Shown: positions 12,301-17,302, numbered from the stretch's first letter. The stretch: DNA of 64,000 nt from Hyphomonadaceae bacterium (GCA_024743315.1 JANSWU010000006.1:1-64000), one strand, 5' to 3'. Numbers and translations are program-made. Notes: generated by a model from the letters alone, not told the origin.

Positions 12301-13289
12301 CCGCCCCAATTATTGTTCGGGCCATTGTCAAATGTGTAGATATTTCCGGCTTCGGTGATGACCACGTCATAGGCATTGCGATAGCCTGGCGAAAAGACCT
12401 GAACCGGGCCGCCTTCGTCATACTTGGCCTGGTTCCGGCCGTCATTCCCGCCAAATGTATCAGCCGCCTCAAAATCCACTGCGCCAGTGGTTCCATTGGC
12501 GCTATCCAGGGCGCCGTCGCCGGTTACGGCGCTATTATTAGTCCGGGTCGGGTCATCCAGGGTCGGAAGTGCATAGACATACTCATCGACATACTCGGTG
12601 CCGCCATTCAGGCCGCCATTCGCGATTAGATCGGCCTCAATCTCGGCAAGCTGTGTGAGGTCAACCCGAAGCAGCGCTGCCGAATAGTAGTATTCTGGGG
12701 TGTAGGCAAAGTTGTTCGACGGCGCGCCCTTATTGTCATGTCCGCCAGATTGCACATACATAATTTCGCGCTCTTCGAAGACGTCAGGCGAAACCTCGAC
12801 AATCTCGATGCGAATATCCATGCCATTGGTAGAGTGGTTTTCTTCCGACCGTGGCAGACCGATGACCAAGTCGACCTTTTCCCATTCACCGCTCTCATTC
12901 AGTGTCAGACGAGAAATGATCCCGGAATTGGTATCGAGATTCACGTCCTGACCGCCGCCACCAGCGCCAATCCGTGGGTCGGATGACGTCACATAGAGGA
13001 TCGGGTTGTCCGCTGTCCCGGTCACCACCAAGCCGGTGACCTGCCGATTGTTCACATTCAGCTCGAGATTGCCCATGTCATCATGGTTGGGAATCTGATT
13101 GACGAGATTGATGACCTCTTCGTTCGAGGCGACCCACTGATCGCCGACCTTCTCAACGTCATAAACCTTGATCAGGCCATTCTGTTGGGAAACATAGAGG
13201 CGCCCGTCCGGGCCGAATTGCAAGGATGTTGGATTCTGAAGGTTCGTTCCAACCAGAGTGAATTCATTAAAGGTCTGAGTAATGGCCAT
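1..13289 (-). CDS. Giant secreted multi-domain protein (propeller, malectin, Calx-beta, RTX-like end), C-terminus cut by window edge
   Basis: One uninterrupted minus-strand frame runs from an ATG at 13289 off the left edge, with at least 4,429 codons visible. I checked the frame at about 11.6, 7.1, 3.7 and 0.13 kb and it is the same each time; the shadow ORFs on this strand all sit in one other frame. The ATG follows AGGGA by about ten bases and there is no N-terminal signal peptide. Order of modules: quinoprotein/sorbosone-dehydrogenase-like propeller (residues ~10-560), Asp-rich calcium loops (~562), cadherin-like module, four malectin-like modules alternating with Calx-beta-type sandwiches (~980-2240), further cadherin/dystroglycan-like and CBM6-like modules, a second Asp-rich loop (~3140), and an RTX/M10-like end. 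Composition is Asp/Thr/Val-rich and acidic, with very few Cys. Together this indicates a calcium-dependent, glycan-binding adhesin or matrix protein exported by type I secretion. The function is inferred; no exporter is visible in the window. Confidence 0.9.
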   Translation of the reverse strand, partial: MAITQTFNEFTLVGTNLQNPTSLQFGPDGRLYVSQQNGLIKVYDVEKVGDQWVASNEEVINLVNQIPNHDDMGNLELNVNNRQVTGLVVTGTADNPILYVTSSDPRIGAGGGGQDVNLDTNSGIISRLTLNESGEWEKVDLVIGLPRSEENHSTNGMDIRIEIVEVSPDVFEEREIMYVQSGGHDNKGAPSNNFAYTPEYYYSAALLRVDLTQLAEIEADLIANGGLNGGTEYVDEYVYALPTLDDPTRTNNSAVTGDGALDSANGTTGAVDFEAADTFGGNDGRNQAKYDEGGPVQVFSPGYRNAYDVVITEAGNIYTFDNGPNNNWGGDVVDVNGVEVTSETQIATNAPNLNDNTNDGDPDNLHIIQEGTYGGHPNPTRASGEAAGLWSGQGGGLSENVQLTDVSDPANDPTTVWDDLPEDWDTITGGNTNPIEGVYFGPDSSPGPQDESLLSIGSSSNGITEYTADNIGDGGAGVEYLAVVSFNGNLTLIEVQTDGTAAGSTVTDTESINVGGTPLDVTALDNGGIPGSGGVGAGAMFVAQIGANTIAILEPGDPPGVDLDADNDGVLDINDPLQFDPENGTTTVLEGGESILWDFNPASGNRPADFEYNIGFSGWMIDGVGEINPDVLTDNPTADLLTDLNNTIRGGAPGLIQIKSVTDGDAFGTNNSQNDAIQTGFTPSESVDTFTIRVPIFNPYSSVGLSENFGSVGFALGDGTQNNYLKVVAGVGGGVPRLQVYYEEGDAGVIDITVNGTQDADFNNAATGATDNSIFELYLTVDMSDPAAVTAQAFYNYELTPGGGFVLAEPKAIGEPIPLQGEVLKAVLGQKTIQDEGGNDVASSAVVTLLATSFGAQEPFEANFVDLEITSTEKQVAPVAADDETSTTPGQPVVINLADLLANDTDANVNDTLEIVSVQNATNGTAVLNDAGTPEDASDDFVTFTPTDGFEGTATFEYTVEDSSGLTSTALVTVNVSDVEVLYRVNTGGAEIAAIDDGPNWVANTGTGAQSGEGFANNTGNLSSPGTVVFATTGDNAVPDYVPLGLFGSERWDPAAAPEMEFTFDAPTSGTYTVNLFMADGFSGTAAAGDRVFDISIEGVLVEDDLDLVATIGDQTAGMFSYEVEVTDGTLNILWEHVIENPLINAIEIIGPAAGPSLPEISILGANQTVSEGGTSVDISIASDVQIPIGEQVDVTIEIASGTATAGEDFEYTGGGTFEGGVYTHTLPIAGGSSDLTLSIDILEDLIEEGAEAFTVTITGVSANATIGTASQNVTIVDNDIVVETGDVLYRVNSGGPVIAATDDGPDWSADTGDVGAAGNSPYLVSTSTGTSTYNNDSASSYAGNVASAPGVSTDVPLSLFDTERYDPAAVDPQLVYQFDVGADFGLQPGDQVEVRLYFAEIFTGVDAAGERVFDVDVDGVIPTEFDDVDAFAEAGAGNVGILRSYTATVDADGVLDISFINGVQNPAVKGIEIVFAGEAAPDPSVVSVGEPTPASVEEQGDTGITTLIFPVTFDATPTAYTEVSYEVDINGTVTPGTLALGVLDGEISVDVPNDAIENGTETVTVTLTGIVEGPAVLGTASAVGEVTEDDLPVGTVVAAINAGGPALTDAITGIDYSADAFFSTPSSTFTDGNAGNGQQPALDGTAYETERFAGDLSYAIPVAPGVYDVELHFAELFQSGTGGPNGDGSGQRIFDVIVEGELVLDDYDILAETGGDINQTLIETILAIDPTTDDDDANINIQFVLDPGLDNAKVNGIVIRTADPDAYRPPADDLFGSSVEIADTGDAPSGPVLLTEGSNVMSATQEGDGDGENGVRDRDYFSITIPEGYQLSGVVLNDFQNANEISADAFLAFQQGSEVTVNPDTGENVDALQGAIIYGSEEVDGDLLALMRAGFNDPQTATTLPAFDQPLTGTWTFWLNQGAGPSTATLDFQITPYPAIEIGNALDVVEGGDDALVNDTLVFPVTATPPIEGDITVNVTIDVNGVQITEDRVVTLDVNGDGSISVDIPQDGENNGPEAVTVTLNSVAGDVGQVGTSNVATGAVTEDDAPPVVAGDVISAVNAGGATAIDGSAFGFTGTFETDTSAEPNALFTSFSPNQTNNSGANDAAVFVGDLPNEIFFSERWAANMEYDLALEDGTYIVELYFAETYLGLPGGGSEGGVGGRIFDVSIEGDLVIDDIDLFDEGDGIIGNGAGQAAVQIVKTFVVDVTDGNLDINFAAEVDNAKISAIIVREVVPGDTTAPTAIITAESTVTDATADIVVEVNYSDDVELDEGSIDASDVALTGAGLGAPLAAASFTQNGSQAFYTFEAPEGGWPEGDLTATVAAGSVLDVANNGVAETTATITIDLPEPILVSIGDAPTLVEDGDTGATMLVFPLALSEAAEATLDLVVEYAINGGEVQTLNLDATAFDTSGLASAMVPVPNDNINDGADAVSVELVSVSTLGYVIDGTNSTGAGSLDEDDTAPTVANAIAAQSADEDAAFSFTIPDGTFADEDGEATLTLAATLGDDTDLPTWLSFDPDTKTFSGTPENDDVDILSIKVTATDLSGQTVDASFDLTVNNTDDAPVVTLLQSELTVTGGTAANIAIATLAEASDEDPGDTATLTVTPSDPQITVADGNIVIPDNLAAGEYSIDFGATDDDGTEAIVETVSLTVTEPPVTLISISLQGGQSTSVVEELEDTLTLTVELSEAADEDITVTYQPSGTATDEDFDLAPPLQITIPAGETTGSVFLSILDDALVEVQETLTVSLTGASAGAIDVENGSISFTIDSGDTEPPVTGDPITLEAEDFTNLAESAYFAQGSSAASNNALIRLNSTERTEVSTDLPEDVTPGIYQVAITYFDENDGQSLLEAAIDGEIFGTIVMSNDGPGNAAQSANLRTIVFSGVEIDEASILSLFGTRDAGEYVRVDKVEFTRTGDIPTNQPPTGTDIQDQTVDEGADVNIVFDYTDPENDTLTIGVALASEDPLPDWLIVSDSGITGTAPAEAVGETLDLVVTIDDGNGNVVTDTFALTVNDATGPVPDVSTGGTVGNQDDLSITVTFTDATGLDPITLDPTDLLVEGPDGTLYPASSVEFDPETGIATFTVPAPEGGFPAGEYGVSMIDEAVEDTLGNSSVATAPELLIIEDTSAPLGANLDEDFDDDGTLNSLDGDIDEDGIVNADDRFAYDSTNQGIDLTAIGTFEIDLTGLEAGDSPFTAGFTGVNPTFAGIIDELDYATNNGAQIVDTPNGKRLQVESSATDTNNATSAFTFGAQTGSEFTFTGKFDNPYFDGTEAPAAFEQYGLIITVGGGDFLKLVAGSPGAAFELSGKTADVGFDGADLKVNPAGVDNTTYASVELSIDTAVTPTAITFTGSYTTYDEAGNVLSTGPIGTKTLTEGALFDALQGGGEVPAFGITHTQFGGSDDPFTVSLESMSLTDGNIDTDGPTAAIVVDDIADGDSDIVVTVTFEDATGVDGTTIDGDEIVLSSNDESDIIPTAQIVDNLDGTFTYTFAAPDGGWNGTAFTAALAADSVADTLGNQSAPGAPVEFGRDDVDPVTDVFDNITGVDTDGAYAGDATGSVILTIMDGETNVRSSNFGANSFELTNTGDKQVAAVFIDVRDALYGDSVFDFDGTGGDTVAKVFQVNSETGDGTGAFFEGADSYFLAGTQPIPNTSGDGLPASGGFRGLLIKFDGTEGGFGTGELVGFSGDMDPNSLAGLSKGGTFGVDPGAIDAWDVGGVSGAELIGAKFTVLFDDGTTAEGYLHSDNSLAGSVGEAVQGRAISEVSVTVNGFDSSSSDATYGGIEPVIIVTGTPGDTVRVVMSQGFNPVTNEAGGVADIVAQRLATQHPDFQANNAFNFQTVDVVIGADGTATVPTGAFDYNDEPSNVDNPDLGISPIAVTAAVIVDSTDTGVTEKVAVGPVAEPVYLTNPTQTPVDANPPAPEGYFAGIDTGGGYRFKIQIEDPNIDNGGQNPGGDWVFLPDGESSLGDAQGTGSYYWEFLGDGNLAPNAPQQDSILTFTIFIPEGEEGAYTLRLRAGRETADPSDARNDVWVRIDGDAEALQANETDSVSNDGFIKVFGNPTGSWGFAQTIDSVSEEEPNFAAVFELGPGFHTIELAGRSPGFNIDFIELNKGGTPGVNAADSAFITTGDTAPVVNQDIADIDLETGDGLNFPIPSDAFFDADGDTLFIDVPILPEGFSFINGVLSAGPDLPVGVYPITVTATDDDLNVASQTFLVTVTEAVNDPPVANDDGAGTDINVAVAVDVLANDTDPEDDALTVENFSQGANGAVVDLGNGVLEYTPNADFVGSDSFSYTISDVEGLESTATVNVTVTDPDAFNLIIATPLTETLVGTDAADAFVFAPGTSVNGSIDTVLNWQPGDVIDLSALGLAAEDYEIRTISGGTTVKLIEGFGAGEFHVKINLNGFSQEQVLASVIYDDGTPP
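6590..7133 (-). other. Domain: malectin-like module 4 of the giant protein
   Basis: Residues ~2053-2234 open with 'ISAVNAGGATAIDG', have 'FFSERWAANM' and the core strand 'VELYFAETYLG', and close with 'DNAKISAIIVREV'. It is the last malectin-like copy I could recognise before the cadherin-like and CBM-like stretch. Confidence 0.7.
7995..8515 (-). other. Domain: malectin-like module 3 of the giant protein
   Basis: Residues ~1592-1765 open with 'VAAINAGGPAL', have 'YETERFAGD' at the aromatic position and 'VELHFAELFQSG' in the core, and close with 'DNAKVNGIVIR'. The aromatic residue differs from modules 1 and 2 (Phe instead of Trp or Tyr). Confidence 0.7.
8862..9437 (-). other. Domain: malectin-like module 2 of the giant protein
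   Basis: Residues ~1285-1476 open with 'LYRVNSGGPVIAATDDG', have 'FDTERYDPA' at the aromatic position and 'VRLYFAEIFTG' in the core, and close with 'NPAVKGIEIVF'. It follows a Calx-beta-type sandwich and is the copy closest in sequence to module 1. Confidence 0.7.
9838..10352 (-). other. Domain: malectin-like module 1 of the giant protein
   Basis: The module (residues ~980-1151) opens with 'YRVNTGG', contains 'FGSERWDPA' and 'FDISIEG', and closes with 'NPLINAIEI'. This is the typical layout of malectin/CBM57-type beta-sandwiches, in which the aromatic residue after the Glu-Arg pair and the final Asn-Ala-Ile-Glu strand are recurrent. Malectin modules bind diglucosides or related glycans in characterised proteins; the ligand here is unknown. 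Confidence 0.7.
11610..13260 (-). other. Domain: glucose/sorbosone dehydrogenase-like beta-propeller at the N-terminus of the giant protein
   Basis: The first ~550 residues read like the soluble quinoprotein (GSDH/PQQ) propeller family. A blade begins 'LQFGPDGRLYVSQQNG' and a later one contains 'SPGYRNAYDVVITEAG' followed by 'DNGPNNNWGG', resembling the Arg-Asn-Pro-Tyr and Asp-Asn-Gly blade motifs of that family. In secreted adhesin-like proteins such propellers may be enzymes or simply scaffolds. I cannot confirm PQQ or calcium ligands by eye. Confidence 0.6.
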
Positions 13290-14172
13290 GATGTTGTCGT
13301 CCCTGTCCCGGTCAGCTGATGCTCAGCCGACCCCCGTTTGCTTGGTCTTCGAAAGGCTTGTGTTGAGCGGAAAATCGCGCGCGTGTAAGCGCGCCGTCAT
13401 TCTGTTGGGTCGCCATGTCTATTCGCGGGTCCGCAGCGTTTTTAATCGCTGCGCCGCGCTGACTGCCGGCGACACTGTTCTGAAATGCAAAATACGGCGC
13501 GACGAAGCGCACCGGTCTTGCGAGGTTTAATAAGCTTGGTGGTCCCGGATCAAATGGCAGTCCTGCCTGCCCCGGCCCATAACCCGTAATGTCATGAACC
13601 GCCCGTACTGTAGGGTCGCCCCCATTCATCCGCATTTTTCATCCCCAAATGCCAGCTATTTGCGCATTTCGTTTCTTTATTTTGTGCAATTCGCGATCTT
13701 GGAGATGATCATTTGATTATTGATGTGATGGCTGACTGTTCCAGACCAACACCCTGCATATACAGTATTTTTTAGCTATCTGTGTTGCAGCATTTTTTGA
13801 TATTTTTTGTAACTTGATAAATGTACGCGTCCCCAGACAAAGTAATTGCCTGGATGAGCTAACGTCAGCCAATCTGACTACACAATCACATTCATCCTAT
13901 AGGGGAGCCCGCTATTAACCATTCAACTGGATGGCGAATTTGCTCGCCCAATGGTAGAAGCACTTCACCACAATCACCCAAAAGGTAGTGCCGATGAGCT
14001 CACAGCCGCTGTGTGTTCCAAGCTCCGCTCACAGTGAAGATTGGATTTGACTGCGCAATCGCGTGCGAAATCACGCAACTCGACTGCGTTTGTCATTCGA
14101 TCAGGGTATTTTGATCGGTCGAACATGCCGTATCGCTTCGCACTTTCAAATCACAGCATTTTTGGATTCGAT
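13290..14172. other. Long intergenic region with AT-rich core; no convincing gene
   Basis: About 880 bases separate the giant gene from the PhyR-like gene. The part next to the giant gene holds a 107-codon minus-strand frame (13312-13635) with no recognisable domain, which I treat as chance or leader sequence. Bases 13,640-13,850 are clearly AT-rich compared with the flanks and are the likely promoter zone for both divergent genes. A small inverted repeat, GTCAG-5-CTGAC, lies at 13864-13878. An 18-codon plus-strand mini-frame at 13994-14050 has an AAGG-type ribosome site, but its reality is doubtful. Confidence 0.5.
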
Positions 14173-14547
14173 ATGTCCGAGGCCGACGAAATTGAAAATC
14201 TCGTACCGTATTTGCGGCGGTTTGCACGGGCGTGTCTGGGCAATGCTGAGACGGCCGACGATGTCGTCGTCGCCGCGCTAACCGAACTGGTTCAATTTAC
14301 AGATCTTCATTCGCTCCGTGATGAACGACCGCTTCAGCACCATCTCTATCGCCTGGTTGCGAAAAAGATGAACGCGCAGTTTGGGGATGGCTTTAATCAA
14401 AAAGCTTGGCGCGCCTTCATTCTGATCGAGGTGGAAGGCATCAGCCTGGATGAAACCGCGGCCATTCTCGGTGTGTCGTCAGCTGAGATCGCATTAATGC
14501 TGCGCGCGGTGAACTCTAATCGGAGAGTGTCATCCGATCGAGCATAA
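14173..14547 (+). CDS. Stand-alone PhyR-type sigma-like (SigmaEcfG mimic) domain protein, no receiver
   Basis: The protein resembles the N-terminal half of PhyR, the alphaproteobacterial general-stress response regulator whose sigma-factor-like domain sequesters the anti-sigma factor NepR. The 'LVPYLRRFARACLGNAETAD' stretch matches its region-2-like helix and 'FILIEVEGISLDETAAILGV' its region-4-like helix-turn-helix. PhyR normally continues with a ~120-residue phosphorylatable receiver domain; here the frame ends at ~124 residues. The open frame extends upstream to a TTG at 14041 (168 aa). I chose ATG 14173 because PhyR-type proteins begin just before this helix, though no strong ribosome site precedes it; ATG 14125 is an alternative. 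It could be a small sigma-like regulator or a partner switch. Neither nepR nor ecfG is visible nearby. Confidence 0.6.
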   Translation: MSEADEIENLVPYLRRFARACLGNAETADDVVVAALTELVQFTDLHSLRDERPLQHHLYRLVAKKMNAQFGDGFNQKAWRAFILIEVEGISLDETAAILGVSSAEIALMLRAVNSNRRVSSDRA

Positions 14548-14579
14548 TGGACGCGCGCACGCTCGACCGAGGCTCTGGA

Positions 14580-14990
14580 TCAATTGTGCGAAAAAACCTG
14601 ATCGCAGGCATGCGATTCATTCACGGTTGCACCCAGCGCATAAGCGGTTGCGATCACGGAAGCCTGCGACATCGACCGGCAGCCTAACTTTTCGAGTATC
14701 CGCCGCTTGAAGGTCGATACAGTGTTTGCTGTGACGCCAATTTCGTCTGCGATTTGTGGTCCGGACAAGCCGCATGCGTTCAGGAAGAGCACCTGCTTTT
14801 CACGCTGCGACAATGGGAGTTCCGGATTGTTGCAGTCAGGCGTTTTCGGCACAAACACGACATAATTCCCCAAGCCAACGCCGACATGAGAGGATCGCGC
14901 ATCTTGTGCCCGGTCAAAAACCAGCTCCTTTCGCCAAACCGATCTGGGGGGGCTCGTGACAGCCGCGTTGGTTTTCAGCGATGTATACAT
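14580..14990 (-). CDS. LuxR-family DNA-binding regulator (HTH only)
   Basis: A 136-residue protein whose C-terminal ~65 residues form a LuxR-type helix-turn-helix: 'LSQREKQVLFLNACGLSG' followed by 'IADEIGVTANTVSTFKRR' and a final helix. The ~70 N-terminal residues match no sensor domain I know. ATG 14990 is preferred over the ORF-track start at 15002 because GAGG lies eight bases upstream of it. The gene is convergent with the PhyR-like gene (32 bases apart) and follows the AHL-type LuxR gene in the same direction. Its own promoter region holds a perfect dyad at 15036-15051, so control by the neighbouring LuxR protein is plausible but inferred. Confidence 0.8.
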   Translation of the reverse strand: MYTSLKTNAAVTSPPRSVWRKELVFDRAQDARSSHVGVGLGNYVVFVPKTPDCNNPELPLSQREKQVLFLNACGLSGPQIADEIGVTANTVSTFKRRILEKLGCRSMSQASVIATAYALGATVNESHACDQVFSHN

Positions 14991-15035
14991 GGCGGACCTC
15001 ATGGGTTGCGACTCGCATTGTATATATCCTTTTTA

Positions 15036-15051
15036 CTGACAGCCCTGTCAG
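15036..15051. promoter_or_regulatory. Perfect 16-bp dyad, candidate lux-box-like operator
   Basis: CTGACAG-CC-CTGTCAG is a perfect inverted repeat. It lies 46 bases upstream of the chosen start of the downstream LuxR-family gene, with a TATACA-like -10 element about 15 bases on its downstream side on the minus strand, so it would overlap the -35 position. Dyads of this size at this position are typical of LuxR-type binding sites, although the sequence is not the canonical Vibrio lux box. Confidence 0.5.
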
Positions 15052-15095
15052 GTGATCACCCCACACGCCCTATTGAATTTATTTTCTGTATAAAA

Positions 15096-15809
15096 TCAGG
15101 TAATTACGCCTGTCGCAATCGCTCGCAGCGCCGCCGTCATGCGATCATGGACATCCATCTTATCGAAAATGCGGGCCAAATAAGTCTCAACCGTTTTGCT
15201 CGACACGGATAAACGCTCGGCGATTTGGCGATTGCTTTTGCCCTGCGCGATTTGCTGCAGCACTTCAGTTTCGCGCAGCGAGAGTTTTGGCGTATTTTCG
15301 GATCGTTGTTCCAGCAATTCGCAATAGCGGATATGCGCGGTTTGACAGACCCATTGAATTTCTCGGGTTTCCAGCTGAGAGGGACGCGTCGCGTCAGGCA
15401 AAAACCCGATCCCATATCCGCCATTTCGTCCAGACGGTCCAAACACTGGTACCGCAAGGTCCTCATGCACGCCGCAGTCAATCAAGTGAGTGACATAATC
15501 GGCTTCGTCCTGCGTCGCCTGGTCTTCCTTTGCCACTGCGTGCACCCAAAACGGGCGATGCGAGCGCTCCAAGCGTTTGACGATCGGATCTTCATCAACA
15601 TAGCCCAGTCGCTGGTAAGTTTCGACCCACGCTTGAGGATAGCCGAGCCAGACAATGATTTTCACGCGATCATAATCGGCCGCACCAATTGGCGGAAAAT
15701 GGAAATAGCTGAACTGACAAACGCCTTTGTCGAGGAAGTAGGAATAACAGCGCCGACTCAAGGCTTTGAAACTCGGCATGGTTTCCAGCTCAAGAATGAG
15801 AGGCGTCAT
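15096..15809 (-). CDS. LuxR-family regulator with autoinducer-binding domain (probable LuxR solo)
   Basis: A full-length LuxR-type protein of 237 residues. The N-terminal ~165 residues form an autoinducer-binding domain that keeps most recognisable landmarks: 'WVETYQRLGYVDEDPIV' carries the Trp, Tyr and Asp-Pro positions of the AHL pocket, and 'FWVHAV' and 'GGYGIGF' follow in the expected order. The C-terminal HTH is 'LSLRETEVLQQIAQGKSN' plus 'IAERLSVSSKTVETYLARI'. The ribosome site GGAG lies inside the stop region of the aminotransferase gene, two bases upstream, so the two genes should be co-translated. No luxI-type synthase is present in the window, so this may be a solo responding to an exogenous or non-AHL ligand, perhaps one linked to the aminotransferase substrate. 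Confidence 0.85.
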   Translation of the reverse strand: MTPLILELETMPSFKALSRRCYSYFLDKGVCQFSYFHFPPIGAADYDRVKIIVWLGYPQAWVETYQRLGYVDEDPIVKRLERSHRPFWVHAVAKEDQATQDEADYVTHLIDCGVHEDLAVPVFGPSGRNGGYGIGFLPDATRPSQLETREIQWVCQTAHIRYCELLEQRSENTPKLSLRETEVLQQIAQGKSNRQIAERLSVSSKTVETYLARIFDKMDVHDRMTAALRAIATGVIT

Positions 15810-15811
15810 CC

Positions 15812-17089
15812 CTACTCCGCGGCCCTCGCTGAAAACATTTGCGCCAGGAGCGCATGCGGTTGCAGACTGGAATACCGTTCGCGCACCTCCTGGAACGCAG
15901 CACTGGCGGCGGCAATGGCGAGGTCCATATCGGATTGTGTCATGGCATCACAGAGGAACATATTATGCCATGGATGCACATAGACGCCGCGCTTGAGCAT
16001 GGCCTCAGACCAGGCAAACCCGACCCGAAAGTCGGGATCATCTTCAAACAAGAATAAAGGCATTTGAACCGGCCCGGTCTGTCGCAAGCCAAAGCCGTTA
16101 TCGTGTGCCGCTTGATGCAGGCCAGCGCGCAAATAGTCACCGAGCCCTATCATGTGTTCAAGATACTCGGTGTCGCGCAGGATGCGCAGCGTTTCAATGG
16201 CCGCCGCCATTGGCACTGCGGCAAACCAGAATGACCCAGTTGCATAGATGGATGCGGCGCCATCTCGGGCCCGGTCAGATCCGAGCAAGGCCGAGATCGG
16301 GTATCCGTTGGCGAAACTCTTGCCCCAGGTGCTGAGATCCGGTCGCACGCCTACGAGTTCCCAACTGCAATCGCGCGTCAAGCGAAACCCTGCGCGGACA
16401 TCGTCGACAATCAGCATCGCGCCGGTCTGGTCACAAAGTGCTCGCGCCCGCCTTGCATAGTCCAGGTCCAGGGCGGCTTGATCGGTGAACGCATCGTGCT
16501 TGAACGGCGTCGCAAAGATTGCGGCGAGGTCATCACCCGCTGCGCTGACCGCAGCTTCGAGGCTTTCGACGCTATTATAATCATAGTGTTGAATATGGGC
16601 TCGATCTTCCGGAATGACTCCCGCGGGCAACGGGGTGCACCACGGCATCGCGCCATGATAAGCTCCGGTGGCGACGAGGATAATTCGCTTTCCCGTTTGC
16701 GCGCGCGCAATGGTCTTCGCCATCGTCGTTGCATCCGTGCCGTTCTTGCAGAACATGGCCCAGTCAGCGTGCGCAACCATGCCAACCATGGTTTCCGCGA
16801 GTTCGACCATCACCGGCGCTGGCCCCGTCATCGCATCACCAAGCTTCGATTGCGCCAGGGCTGCCGCGTCGACGCGCTCATCCCCATAACCGAGTAAATT
16901 AGGCCCATAAGCACACATTAGATCGAGATATTTGTTGCCGTCCGCATCCCACAGATAGGCGCCTTTCGCGCGACTAAAAAATTGCGGATAGCTTTCCGGT
17001 AACAACTTGGTGGATTCATGCCCGTAGACCCCGTCAGGCAGCACTTTCTTAGCACGGCGTTTCAAGTCCTGATCCATGTCAGATCGCAT
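15812..17089 (-). CDS. PLP-dependent class III aminotransferase, glutamate-1-semialdehyde aminomutase-like
   Basis: A 425-residue fold-type I PLP enzyme of the class III (omega-amino group) aminotransferase family, closest in style to GSA-aminomutase-like proteins. Landmarks are 'CKNGTDATTMAKTIARA' (PLP phosphate region), 'MLIVDDVRAGFR' (Asp contacting the pyridine nitrogen) and 'TWGKSFANGYPISALLG' (Lys forming the internal aldimine). ATG 17089 is preceded by a strong GGGAGGG site, so the track start (17170) is too early. It is the first gene of a two-gene operon with a LuxR-type regulator and is divergent from an amidase. A role in metabolising an amino compound released by the amidase is an inference. 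It is unlikely to be the haem-pathway hemL because of this context. Confidence 0.8.
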   Translation of the reverse strand: MRSDMDQDLKRRAKKVLPDGVYGHESTKLLPESYPQFFSRAKGAYLWDADGNKYLDLMCAYGPNLLGYGDERVDAAALAQSKLGDAMTGPAPVMVELAETMVGMVAHADWAMFCKNGTDATTMAKTIARAQTGKRIILVATGAYHGAMPWCTPLPAGVIPEDRAHIQHYDYNSVESLEAAVSAAGDDLAAIFATPFKHDAFTDQAALDLDYARRARALCDQTGAMLIVDDVRAGFRLTRDCSWELVGVRPDLSTWGKSFANGYPISALLGSDRARDGAASIYATGSFWFAAVPMAAAIETLRILRDTEYLEHMIGLGDYLRAGLHQAAHDNGFGLRQTGPVQMPLFLFEDDPDFRVGFAWSEAMLKRGVYVHPWHNMFLCDAMTQSDMDLAIAAASAAFQEVRERYSSLQPHALLAQMFSARAAE

Positions 17090-17302
17090 CGCTTCCCTCC
17101 CTGTCCTTGGGTTCTGAGCGCCCGGCTTTTCGGTCGCGACAATGGTTGGACCATCGAGACTTATTTGCAAGGTCGGATTTCGACGCTTTCAGGAAAACGG
17201 CCTTCGTTGAACTTGCCGCGATCCGATTAATGAGCGAAGATTTTGCCATTATTGGACACGCGCCGCACGAGCGACATCACCAAACGCAAGAGGGAGGAAT
17301 TC

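Noticed and set aside
13312-13635. 107-codon minus-strand ORF upstream of the giant gene
   Set aside because: No ribosome site, no family resemblance and an odd composition; more likely leader DNA of the giant gene.
15225-15983. 252-codon plus-strand ORF
   Set aside because: Antisense to the LuxR and aminotransferase genes, both supported by motifs.
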